37,090 nt of DNA from the NCBI GenBank assembly GCA_001443385.1, contig LDXP01000011.1, positions 7,892 through 44,981 of the forward strand. The letters run 5' to 3'. The number at the start of each line of letters is the position of its first letter. Position 1 is the stretch's first letter. Source of the stretch: Candidatus Rokubacteria bacterium CSP1-6 (GTDB lineage Bacteria; Methylomirabilota; Methylomirabilia; Rokubacteriales; CSP1-6). The notes under the pieces were generated by a model. It saw only the letters and a list, made by a program, of their open reading frames with translations. It did no database searches and was not told the DNA's origin. Both the position numbers and the translations under genes were made by a program. Positions 24,061 through 31,124 of this stretch are shown here, piece after piece.

Positions 24061-25785
24061 ATGAAGCGGCTCAGGATCGGCCTGGCCCAGGTGAACCCCA
24101 CCGTGGGCGACCTCGAGGGGAACGTTCGCCTGATCCTCGACTGGATGGAGCGGGCACGGACCCTCGGCTGCGACGTGGTGGCCTTCCCGGAGCTCGCGCT
24201 CACCGGCTATCCCCCCGAGGATCTTCTCTTCAAGCCCGCCTTCATCGAAGCCAACCTCAGAGCCCTCGAAGAGGTGGCCAGAGGATCCCGCGGCCTGACC
24301 GCCATCGTGGGTTTCGTGGACAAGCGCGACGACATCTTCAACGCGGCGGCGGTCCTCCACGACGGCCACCGCGCCGGCGTGTACCACAAGCAGTACCTGC
24401 CAAACTACGGCGTCTTCGACGAGAACCGCTACTTCCAGGCCGGCACCGACGCGCCCGTCTTCGCCCTCGGCGAGACGTTGATCGCCGCCAACATCTGCGA
24501 GGATATCTGGTACCCCACCGGTCCCACCACGGCCCAGGCACTGGCGGGCGCCGAGCTCGTCATCACGATCAACGGCTCTCCCTACCACGTCGGCAAGGGC
24601 CACTTCAGGGAGAAGATGCTCGCCACCCGCGCAGCCGACGATCTGGTCTGCCTGGCCTTCGTCAACATGATAGGGGGCCAGGACGAGCTGGTCTTCGATG
24701 GCCAATCCTTCGTCTTCAACGAGAAGGGCGAGTGCATCGCCCGCGGGAAGACGTTCGAAGAGGATCTGATCGTCGCCGATCTCGATCTCGATGCCGTCTT
24801 TCGCGCCCGGCTCCACGACTCCCGCCGCCGGAAGGAGAAGCTGCGGGCCCCGGAGCGTGTGCCCCGGATCGAGCTTCATCCCCTTGCCGCGACCCCCAAG
24901 CCTCCGCTGCCGGCGCGGGAGGTCGAGCGCATCGAGCCCGTCGAGGAGATCTACAAGGCGCTCGTCGTCGGCACCCGCGACTATGTAAGGAAGAATGGTT
25001 TTCGAAGGATTGTCGTAGGGCTCTCAGGCGGCATCGACTCCTCCCTCGTGGCCGCCCTCGCCTGCGAGGCCCTGGGGGCGGAGAACGTGGCGGGCGTGAC
25101 CATGCCGTCGCCCTATTCGTCCACGGGGACCCGGGGCGATGCCAAGCGCCTGGGGAAAAATCTCGGGATCGAGTTCCTCACCCTCCCCATCACCGCGGTG
25201 TTCAAGGCGTTCAAGGGCGCCCTGGCCCGCCCGTTCAAGGGACTCAAAGAGGACGTCACCGAGGAGAACATCCAGGCGCGGATCCGCGGCACGCTCCTCA
25301 TGGCGCTCTCCAATAAATTCGGCTGGCTCGTCCTCACCACGGGGAACAAGAGCGAGATCGGCGTCGGCTACTGCACGCTCTACGGCGACATGGCCGGCGG
25401 CTTCGCCGTCATCAAGGACGTGCCCAAGACCATGGTGTACAAGCTGGCCCGCCACGTGAACGAGCGCGCCGGGCGGGTTGTGATCCCCGAGAGCGTCTTC
25501 GAGCGGCCGCCGTCGGCGGAGCTGCGCCCGGACCAGACCGACCAGGACACGCTCCCGCCCTATCCGGTGCTCGACGCGATCCTGGAGGCCTACGTCGAGG
25601 GGGACAAGAGTTTGAAGGAGATCACCGCCCTCGGCTTCGACACCGCCACCGTGCGCAAGGTCGTCGGCATGGTGGACAAGAACGAGTACAAGCGCCGCCA
25701 GGGCCCCATCGGCATCAAGATCACCCCGCGCGCCTTCGGCAGGGACTGGCGCCTGCCCATCGTCAACCGCTTCCGCGAGCCGTGA
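24061..25785 (+). CDS. nadE: Glutamine-dependent NAD+ synthetase NadE
   Basis: Last step of NAD synthesis: deamido-NAD + glutamine + ATP to NAD. 574 aa in two domains. The N-terminal nitrilase-like glutaminase (about 1-270) has the E44-K110-C146 triad (FPELALTGYPPEDL, YHKQYLPNYGVFDE, ANICEDIWYP). The C-terminal synthetase (about 295-574) has the ATP-pyrophosphatase loop SGGIDSS (322-328), the MPSPYSSTGT motif, and TGNKSEIGVGYCTLYGDMAGG. The end, FGRDWRLPIVNRFRE, is typical. ATG 24061 has AACGAGG just ahead. A degenerate copy of its last bases seems to lie beyond the toxin-antitoxin pair. Confidence 0.96.
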   Translation: MKRLRIGLAQVNPTVGDLEGNVRLILDWMERARTLGCDVVAFPELALTGYPPEDLLFKPAFIEANLRALEEVARGSRGLTAIVGFVDKRDDIFNAAAVLHDGHRAGVYHKQYLPNYGVFDENRYFQAGTDAPVFALGETLIAANICEDIWYPTGPTTAQALAGAELVITINGSPYHVGKGHFREKMLATRAADDLVCLAFVNMIGGQDELVFDGQSFVFNEKGECIARGKTFEEDLIVADLDLDAVFRARLHDSRRRKEKLRAPERVPRIELHPLAATPKPPLPAREVERIEPVEEIYKALVVGTRDYVRKNGFRRIVVGLSGGIDSSLVAALACEALGAENVAGVTMPSPYSSTGTRGDAKRLGKNLGIEFLTLPITAVFKAFKGALARPFKGLKEDVTEENIQARIRGTLLMALSNKFGWLVLTTGNKSEIGVGYCTLYGDMAGGFAVIKDVPKTMVYKLARHVNERAGRVVIPESVFERPPSAELRPDQTDQDTLPPYPVLDAILEAYVEGDKSLKEITALGFDTATVRKVVGMVDKNEYKRRQGPIGIKITPRAFGRDWRLPIVNRFREP

Positions 25786-25804
25786 CAGCCCGTCGGCGTG
25801 GGGC

Positions 25805-25833
25805 TTGACGCTATGGCGTCATAGCGTTATGAT
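25805..25833 (+). promoter_or_regulatory. Toxin-antitoxin promoter and operator
   Basis: TTGACG (25805-25810) and TATGAT (25828-25833) are 17 bases apart, an ideal sigma-70-type spacing. The spacer is mostly a perfect palindrome ACGCTATG-GCGT-CATAGCGT (25808-25827), the likely site for the ribbon-helix-helix antitoxin. The antitoxin ATG follows the -10 by six bases with no Shine-Dalgarno, so the mRNA is probably leaderless. Confidence 0.75.
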
Positions 25834-25839
25834 GTCACC

Positions 25840-26070
25840 ATGAGCCTACCGAAGCGAGCGACCGTCTATTTCGACCCCGAGATCCATCGGGCCCTCCGCC
25901 TCAAGGCTGTGGCGACGGAGCGCTCTATCTCGAGGATGGTGAACGACGCCGTCAAGCAACTCCTCGCCGAAGACGCAGAGGATCTGGCAGCATTTGAGGA
26001 ACGCGCCCATGAGCGGGACCTCGACTTCGAGGATGTAGTCAAGGCGCTCAAACGGCGTGGCAAGATATAG
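25840..26070 (+). CDS. Ribbon-helix-helix antitoxin
   Basis: 76 aa. The N-terminal half is a ribbon-helix-helix DNA-binding domain (ATVYFDPEIHRALRLKAVAT, then ERSISRMVNDAVKQLL) and the C-terminal half is acidic (EDAEDLAAFEERAHERDLDF), the part that normally wraps the toxin. It overlaps the toxin start by 14 bases. It should bind the palindrome in its own promoter. RelB, CopG and similar families share this pattern; I cannot assign the exact one. Confidence 0.88.
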   Translation: MSLPKRATVYFDPEIHRALRLKAVATERSISRMVNDAVKQLLAEDAEDLAAFEERAHERDLDFEDVVKALKRRGKI

Positions 26071-26320
26071 GATCCTCATAAAGACATCCGCGGCCAAGGA
26101 AATCGAGGCCGTTGATCAGAAGAAAGATCGCCAGCGCATCGTCACCCGGATCCAGTCCCTGGCAGAGAACCCCCGCCCTCCCGGCTGCGAGAAGCTATCA
26201 GGTCAGGGGGATAAGTACCGCGTCAGGGAGGGCCATTACCGCGTTGTCTATTCCATCGAGGACAAGGACCGGCTGGTGTACGTCGTGAAGGTCGGGCACC
26301 GGAAAGACGTGTACCGGTAA
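26057..26320 (+). CDS. RelE/ParE-family toxin
   Basis: 87 aa from GTG 26057. The pattern is that of RelE-like toxins: YRILIKTSAAKEIEAV at the start, RIVTRIQSLAENPRPPGCEKL in the helical part, then KYRVREGHYRVVYSIED and the C-terminal VKVGHRKDVYR with the usual His/Arg/Tyr residues. RelE members cut ribosome-bound mRNA while ParE members poison gyrase. The VGHRKDVYR ending and the conserved Arg residues favour the RelE side. It is translated from within the end of the antitoxin gene, as is common. Confidence 0.88.
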   Translation: MARYRILIKTSAAKEIEAVDQKKDRQRIVTRIQSLAENPRPPGCEKLSGQGDKYRVREGHYRVVYSIEDKDRLVYVVKVGHRKDVYR

Positions 26321-26370
26321 GGCAGCCAGAACTGCGCGTCATTAACCGCTTCTGCGGGCACGAAGCCACC
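26321..26370 (+). repeat. Degenerate copy of the nadE 3' end after the toxin gene
   Basis: At 26330-26357 the sequence contains AACCGCTTCTGCGGGC, close to the nadE ending AACCGCTTCCGCGAGC (14 of 16 bases), with weaker similarity before it. Read in frame it gives LRVINRFCG against LPIVNRFRE. So the toxin-antitoxin module may be flanked by the genuine nadE end and a decayed copy, as seen when an element enters at the 3' end of a gene. The match is short and chance is not excluded. Confidence 0.4.
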
Positions 26371-26454
26371 AGGGGATGATGTTGCGGTTCCAGGCATTGA
26401 CGATGACGTCCGCCCGCTGATCGAGCAGATCGCCTTCGACGATCCTGACTTTCA
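26342..26454 (-). pseudogene. Macro-domain protein remnant (N-terminal fragment)
   Basis: Directly after the msbA stop the - strand reads KVRIVEGDLLDQRADVIVNA followed by WNRNIIPWWL, which I recognise as the start of a macro (ADP-ribose-binding) domain protein. Intact relatives continue with more sequence after IIPWWL; here it turns to RARRSG and stops, where the nadE-like segment starts. No good start codon is present (a CTG overlaps the msbA stop). The fragment is about 37 codons against about 150 or more expected, so it is a truncated leftover, probably from the event that placed the toxin-antitoxin module. Confidence 0.6.
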
Positions 26455-28203
26455 GCGGGAGCCGGCCTGGCGGGGATCGATCTGGATGCCGTAGAGGCGC
26501 TGGTAGATACCGTCCTTGGCCAGGAGTTCCTCGTGTCGGCCCACCTCGGCGATCTGGCCCTCGTGGATGACGTAGATCCTGTCGGCGTTTCTCACGGTCG
26601 ATAGCCTGTGCGCGATGACCAGCACGGTCCGGCCCTTCATGAGGTCGGTCAAGGCTTGCTGGACGATGAACTCGCTTTCGGCGTCCAGATCGGACGTCGC
26701 CTCGTCCAGGATCAGGATGGGCGGGTCCTTCAAAAACGCCCGCGCGATGGCGAGGCGCTGGCGCTGGCCGCCTGAGAGCTTCACGCCACGCTCGCCCACG
26801 CGCGACTGGTACCCCTCGGGGGCGGCCAGGATGAAGTCGTGGGCATGGGCCAGCTTCGCCGCCCGCTCCACCTCCTCGGCCGTCGCCCCCGGTCGGCCGT
26901 AGGCGATGTTGTAGAAGATCGAGTCGCTGAAGAGGAACGTCTCCTGGGTAACGACGCCGATCTGCTCGCGGAGCGAGGCGACCGTCAGGTCGCGGAGGTC
27001 GTGGCCGTCCATCAGGATCCTGCCGCGGGTCACGTCGTGGAAGCGGGGGACGAGGTCCATCAGGGTGGACTTGCCGGCGCCGCTCAGGCCGACGAAGGCC
27101 ACCACCTCGCCGCGCCGCACCGTGAGGGAGATGTCCTTGAGGACGTCCTCTTCGGCGTCCGGGTAGCGGAAGGAGACGCGGTCGAAGTCGAGCCGGTCGC
27201 GGAAGGCCGGCAGGCGGACGGCCCCCGGGCGGTCCACAATCGCGGGGGGCGTGTCGAGGACGTCGAACACGCGCTCCACCGAGGCCGTGGACTGCTGGAC
27301 GGTGTTGGCGATGCGTGAGAGCTTCCGGACGGGGCCGTAGAGCATGATGACGGCGGCGGTGAAGGAGAAGAAGGTGCCCGGCGTCATGTGCCCCTCGATC
27401 ACCTGATAGCCGCCGTACCAGAGCGCCCCCATGATCCCGAGGGCGCCGAAGACTTCCATGAGGGGCTCCGTGATCTCGTCGGTCCGGTGGTCCTTCAGCG
27501 AGAGGCCCAGCAGGCGCTCGTTGACCCGGTCGAAGCGCTCCTGCTCGTGGGCCTCGCGGCCGAAGGCCTTCACGATCTTGGTCCCGGCGAAGACCTCCTG
27601 GAGGACGACGTTGAGCTCGGCGATTTTCTCCTGAGCGCGCTTGTTGATCTTGTAGAGCTTCCTCCCGATGACGCGGACCGTGACCCCCACGAAGGGGAAC
27701 ACGACGACGGCGATCAGGGCGAGGACCCACTCGCGGAGGATCATGACTCCGAGGAGCGCGACGATCGTGAAGACCTGGCGGATCGCCATGACCATCACCG
27801 TGGAGGAGAGCCGCGCCAGGCGGTTGACGTCGTTGGTGATGCGCGACATGAGCTCCGCCGAGTGGAGGTCCGTGAAGAAGGAGAGCGGCATGCCCTGGAT
27901 GTGGGCGTAGAGGTTTCGCCGGATCGTCGCGATCACGCGCTCGCCCACCGCGGCCATCAGGTACGACTGGCCGTATCGGCTGACCGCCTTGAGGAGATAG
28001 GCCGCGAGCAGCGCCAGCGGGATCAGCGTGAGCATACGAAGGTCGCGGTTGAGGAAGATGTCGTCCATGGCGGGCTTGACGAGCCAGGCGATGGCGCCGT
28101 CCATCGCCGCCACCACCAGCGCCAGCCCGGTCCCGACGAGGAGCCAGCGCCAGTAGGGGCGGAGGTAGGCCATGAGGCGGAGGTACAGGGGCCAGATGTT
28201 CAT
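26452..28203 (-). CDS. MsbA-type lipid/polysaccharide ABC exporter
   Basis: 583-aa half-size exporter with fused membrane and ATPase domains, working as a homodimer in the inner membrane. Six TM helices lie in residues 1-320 (for example WLLVGTGLALVVAAMDGAIAWL). The coupling region LMSRITNDVNRL and KAFGREAHEQERF are typical of MsbA. The ATPase has Walker A VGLSGAGKSTLMDLVPRFHD, signature KLSGGQRQRLAIARA, Walker B ILILDEATSDLDAES and H-loop IAHRLSTVRNADRI. The neighbouring glycosyltransferase and aminotransferase on the same strand suggest export of a lipid-linked glycan or lipid A. The closest name is MsbA; I leave the symbol empty because substrate cannot be read from sequence. Confidence 0.9.
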   Translation of the reverse strand: MNIWPLYLRLMAYLRPYWRWLLVGTGLALVVAAMDGAIAWLVKPAMDDIFLNRDLRMLTLIPLALLAAYLLKAVSRYGQSYLMAAVGERVIATIRRNLYAHIQGMPLSFFTDLHSAELMSRITNDVNRLARLSSTVMVMAIRQVFTIVALLGVMILREWVLALIAVVVFPFVGVTVRVIGRKLYKINKRAQEKIAELNVVLQEVFAGTKIVKAFGREAHEQERFDRVNERLLGLSLKDHRTDEITEPLMEVFGALGIMGALWYGGYQVIEGHMTPGTFFSFTAAVIMLYGPVRKLSRIANTVQQSTASVERVFDVLDTPPAIVDRPGAVRLPAFRDRLDFDRVSFRYPDAEEDVLKDISLTVRRGEVVAFVGLSGAGKSTLMDLVPRFHDVTRGRILMDGHDLRDLTVASLREQIGVVTQETFLFSDSIFYNIAYGRPGATAEEVERAAKLAHAHDFILAAPEGYQSRVGERGVKLSGGQRQRLAIARAFLKDPPILILDEATSDLDAESEFIVQQALTDLMKGRTVLVIAHRLSTVRNADRIYVIHEGQIAEVGRHEELLAKDGIYQRLYGIQIDPRQAGSR

Positions 28204-28204
28204 A

Positions 28205-28245
28205 CCTCGGAGGGGGGCTCCGCCCCCCTTCCGATACCTCCCCCC
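28205..28245 (-). repeat. GC-hairpin intergenic repeat, copy 2
   Basis: The reverse complement reads GGGGGGAGGTATCGG, then AAGGGGGGC-GGA-GCCCCCCT, then CCGAGG, nearly identical to 6364-6405. The stem (28211-28229) is unchanged while the triloop differs. Just beyond it at 28256-28274 is another perfect stem, GCGCGGGC-AAG-GCCCGCGC. This block fills the msbA-glycosyltransferase spacer. Confidence 0.75.
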
Positions 28246-28255
28246 AAACTCGATT

Positions 28256-28274
28256 GCGCGGGCAAGGCCCGCGC
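28256..28274. repeat. Perfect GC hairpin between glycosyltransferase and msbA
   Basis: Eight-pair palindrome GCGCGGGC/GCCCGCGC with an AAG loop. It adjoins the repeat at 28205-28245. No T-run on either side, so an intrinsic terminator is unlikely. The rest of the 28246-28327 spacer shows nothing else I can name. Confidence 0.6.
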
Positions 28275-28327
28275 TCGAACGGGCGCGGAGAAGTGCATCG
28301 GCCGTGCGACCCTTGACACAGGGTGTT

Positions 28328-29446
28328 TCATGCGCGTTGCGCCAGCAGGCGCGTGTAGAGCGCCTCGGTCTTCTCCACCTTGAGCCGGGTGGAGAAGAGC
28401 GCCTCGACCCGCTTGCGGCCCGCCCGGGCCATCGCCTTGGCGCGCGTGGGGTTCTCGATGACTCTCAGGATGGCCTGGGCCAGCGCCTCCGGATTCCGCG
28501 GCGGCACGAGGAGGCCGGTCTCACCGTCGAGGACCAGCTCGGGGATCCCTTCGAGGTTGGTCCCGATCACCGGCGTCTCCACCGCCAGCGATTCCCTCAG
28601 CGAGCCCGTCAGCCCGAGGCCGGCGTAGGAGGCGTCCACGGTCACGTTGCTGGCGGCCAGGATCTCGGGAATATCTTCCCGGTGGCCGAGCACCCGCGTC
28701 ACGTCCCCGATCCCGCGCTCCCGGGCCTTCTCGCCGAGGCTGACGATCCGCGCCGGCGGCGCCCCCACGATGAGCAGACGCGCCGGCGGCGCCGCCTGGG
28801 CCACCCGCGCCATGGCGTCCAGGACGTCATCGTTGCCGCGCCAGCTGCGGACGCCGATCTGCGTGACGAGGAAGTGGTCCGGCTGGAGCCCCAGCTCCGA
28901 GCGCACGCGGCCGCCGTCCACGCCGGGGTGGAAGCGGTCGGTGTCGGTGCCGGAGTAGATGACCTCGATCTTCTCCATCGGAACGCCCGCCGCGACGAGC
29001 CCCCGCTTGATGGACTGAGACACGGCCACGACGGCGGTCACCCGGCCCGTCGTGTAGCCGAGGCGGTTCCACGGGCCCAGCGGGAAGCTCACGCCGCGGT
29101 TCAGGATCAGCACGGGGATCTTCTCGAAGAGGCCGGCGAGGAGCGCCAGGGTCCGGGCGCGCCCCTTGTGGCAGTGGACGATCTGGATCCGGTGCTCGCG
29201 CAGGAGGCGAACGATCCCGACCACCGATCGCATATCCAGCTCGTGACTCATGGGGAGGGACACGTACGGGATGCCCGCCCCTTCGGCCTCCCGCCGCCAC
29301 AGGGGGCTCGAACGCGTCGCCACCACGACGTGGTGGCCGCGGGCGCGGAGCCCCAGGGCCAGGTCGCGGAGCTGGATCGCCGCCCCGGTGAAGTAGTCCT
29401 CCTTCGGGTAGAGCTGCAGGATCCTCAGCGGGGTCAGGTCTTGCAT
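28328..29446 (-). CDS. Glycosyltransferase, GT4-like
   Basis: 372 aa, GT-B fold. The N-terminal acceptor domain begins LRILQLYPKEDYFTGAAIQL and has LRARGHHVVVATRSS and IVHCHKGRARTLALL. The C-terminal donor domain has VIYSGTDTDRFHPG, FLVTQIGVRSWRG and the EX7E-type region SLRESLAVETPVIGTNLEGI then LVLDGETGLLVPP, typical of retaining family-4 enzymes using nucleotide sugars. It lies downstream of the aminotransferase and upstream of the exporter, fitting surface glycan assembly. The first codons (MQDLTP) are made of the inverted repeat described at 29430-29501, so the native start may have been replaced. Confidence 0.9.
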   Translation of the reverse strand: MQDLTPLRILQLYPKEDYFTGAAIQLRDLALGLRARGHHVVVATRSSPLWRREAEGAGIPYVSLPMSHELDMRSVVGIVRLLREHRIQIVHCHKGRARTLALLAGLFEKIPVLILNRGVSFPLGPWNRLGYTTGRVTAVVAVSQSIKRGLVAAGVPMEKIEVIYSGTDTDRFHPGVDGGRVRSELGLQPDHFLVTQIGVRSWRGNDDVLDAMARVAQAAPPARLLIVGAPPARIVSLGEKARERGIGDVTRVLGHREDIPEILAASNVTVDASYAGLGLTGSLRESLAVETPVIGTNLEGIPELVLDGETGLLVPPRNPEALAQAILRVIENPTRAKAMARAGRKRVEALFSTRLKVEKTEALYTRLLAQRA

Positions 29447-29501
29447 TCCAACATTCCCCCGTCCACTTCTGCAGACGCGTGTGATTGCAAGACCTGACCC
29501 C
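29430..29501. repeat. 16-bp inverted repeat pair joining aminotransferase and glycosyltransferase
   Basis: GGGGTCAGGTCTTGCA (29430-29445) and its perfect reverse complement TGCAAGACCTGACCCC (29486-29501) flank 40 bases. On the - strand the aminotransferase stop TAG borders the first arm, and the second arm contributes the glycosyltransferase codons ATG CAA GAC CTG ACC CC. From memory this arm is a recurrent dispersed repeat, sometimes near REP-associated (Y1-type) transposases, and I treat it as a small non-autonomous element. No transposase is in the window. Confidence 0.65.
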
Positions 29502-30577
29502 TAATTGAAGAACTCCCGGACGGCGGCGGCGACCTGATCGATCTCCTCCTCCGTGTGGCCGGCCGAGAGCGGGAGGGTGAGGATCTCCCGGACGATCCTC
29601 TCAGTCCGCGGAAGCGCCGGCGGATTCAGGTGCTCCACGGCGGGCTGGCGGTGGCAGGGGACGGGGTAGTGGATGCCGGTCTGGATTCCCCGCTCCCGGA
29701 GGAAGCCGGCCAGCGCGTCGCGCCGGTCGGTCCGGATGACGTAGAGGTGGAAGACGTGCCGGGCTGCCGGCTGTTCCACGGGGAGGATCAGGGGAAGTCC
29801 GGCCAGCCGATCGGCGTAGCGCGCCGCGAGCTGGCGCCGGCGCTCATTCATGGCGTCCAGCCTGCGCAGGATGACGCGCCCGATCGCCGCCTGGATGTCG
29901 TTGAACCGCAGGTTGAACCCCACCTCGCTGTGGACGTCCTTGTTGAGCCTGCCGTGGTCGCGCAGGCGCCGGCACCGCGCGGCGATCTCGTCGTCGTCGG
30001 TCACGAGGATGCCGCCGTCGCCCATGACGGTCAGGTTCTTCGAGGGATAGAACGAGAAGGCGCCGGCGCGGCCGAAACTGCCGACCTTCTTGCCCTGCCA
30101 GGTCGCGCCGTGGGCCTGGCAGCAGTCCTCGAGGAGCCAGAGCCCGTGGCGCGACACGAGCTCCTGGACGCGCGCGAGATTGACGGGATGGCCGTAGATG
30201 TGAACCGGGATGATGCCGACCGTCCGCGACGTGATCTTCTGGGCGGCGTCGGCCGGATCCATCGCGTAGGTATCGTCCACGTCCACGAAGACCGGCGTGG
30301 CCTCGCTGAAGCAGATCGCCTCGACGGTCGGGAAGGCGGTGTGGGCGGGGACGAGGACTTCGTCGCCCGCCTTGGCTCCGAGCGCCTTCAGCGTCATCCA
30401 GAGGGCGGCCGTTCCCGAGCTCGTCAGGACAGCATGACGCGTGCCGATATAACGGGCGAACTCGGCCTCGAACGCCTTGCACTCGGGGCCGAGGATGTAC
30501 TGCCGGGATTCGATGGCGGCGAGCGCCGCCCCCTTGATCTCGTCGTCCACGGGGGGGCGGGAAAGCGGGATGGTCAT
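29501..30577 (-). CDS. DegT/DnrJ/EryC1-type sugar aminotransferase
   Basis: PLP-dependent aminotransferase acting on nucleotide-linked keto-sugars, 358 aa. The Schiff-base lysine is K180 in FSFYPSKNLTVMGDGG, the PLP-contacting acid is in LLEDCCQAHGA (D151), and the substrate segment VGFNLRFNDIQAAIG and GIQTGIHYPVPCHRQPA are typical. HAVLTSSGTAALWMTLKALG is the phosphate-binding region. Probably supplies an amino sugar to the glycosyltransferase next door. ATG 30577 is four bases from the flavin reductase stop, so they may be co-transcribed. Confidence 0.93.
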   Translation of the reverse strand: MTIPLSRPPVDDEIKGAALAAIESRQYILGPECKAFEAEFARYIGTRHAVLTSSGTAALWMTLKALGAKAGDEVLVPAHTAFPTVEAICFSEATPVFVDVDDTYAMDPADAAQKITSRTVGIIPVHIYGHPVNLARVQELVSRHGLWLLEDCCQAHGATWQGKKVGSFGRAGAFSFYPSKNLTVMGDGGILVTDDDEIAARCRRLRDHGRLNKDVHSEVGFNLRFNDIQAAIGRVILRRLDAMNERRRQLAARYADRLAGLPLILPVEQPAARHVFHLYVIRTDRRDALAGFLRERGIQTGIHYPVPCHRQPAVEHLNPPALPRTERIVREILTLPLSAGHTEEEIDQVAAAVREFFN

Positions 30578-30580
30578 GGG

Positions 30581-31066
30581 TCAGGATCTCCTTTGGTCGA
30601 GCCGGGTATAGTCCCCGCGAAAGTAGAGAAGCGGTTCTCCATCGCGCGCATGGGCCGCCTCCACCTCTCCGACGAAGATCGTGTGGTCGCCGCCCGGGTA
30701 GGCGTGAACGGTGCGGCACTCGAGCTGGGCCAGCGCCTCGGGGAGCAGCGGCAGGCCGAGGGGGCCGGGGCGGTAGCTCACCCCGTTGAACTTGTCGGCG
30801 TCCGTCGTGGCGAAGCGCCGGGACACGGTCTCGTGCTCGGCCGCCAGGACGTTGACCGCGAAGCGGCCGCTGGCGCGGAGGGCGGGGTAGCTCTGGGCTT
30901 TGTGATCCACGCAGACCAGAATCAGCGGCGGCTCGAGGGAGACGGACGTGAAGGCGCTGGCCGTGAGGCCGGTGGGACCCCCGTCGGCATCCCAGGTTGT
31001 GACCACCGTGACGCCGCTCGCGAAATGGCTGAGAACATGGCGGAATTCGTCGGGGCCGATGCCCAT
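30581..31066 (-). CDS. Flavin reductase-like FMN-binding protein
   Basis: 161 aa from ATG 31066. The split-barrel flavin reductase pattern is clear: FRHVLSHFASGVTVVTTWDA, GLTASAFTSVSLEPPLILVC, SGRFAVNVLAAEHETVSRRFA and GGDHTIFVGEVEAAHARDGE with the final PLLYFRGDYTRL. Members reduce FMN/FAD with NAD(P)H and feed two-component monooxygenases; no monooxygenase partner lies here. The longer track start at 31132 adds 22 non-conserved residues that cross the divergent promoter, so the shorter start is chosen. Confidence 0.88.
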   Translation of the reverse strand: MGIGPDEFRHVLSHFASGVTVVTTWDADGGPTGLTASAFTSVSLEPPLILVCVDHKAQSYPALRASGRFAVNVLAAEHETVSRRFATTDADKFNGVSYRPGPLGLPLLPEALAQLECRTVHAYPGGDHTIFVGEVEAAHARDGEPLLYFRGDYTRLDQRRS

Positions 31067-31088
31067 GGCAGAATCAGGATAACACGGA

Positions 31089-31117
31089 TTGACTCGGGGA
31101 CGACCGCCCCCTATAGT
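31089..31117 (+). promoter_or_regulatory. mrp promoter, probably leaderless
   Basis: TTGACT (31089-31094) and TATAGT (31112-31117) with a 17-base spacer form a near-consensus promoter. The Mrp ATG at 31125 is only seven bases after the -10 and no Shine-Dalgarno lies between, so transcription should start at or beside the start codon. The promoter lies in the divergent gap with flavin reductase. Confidence 0.7.
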
Positions 31118-31124
31118 GAGTCCG

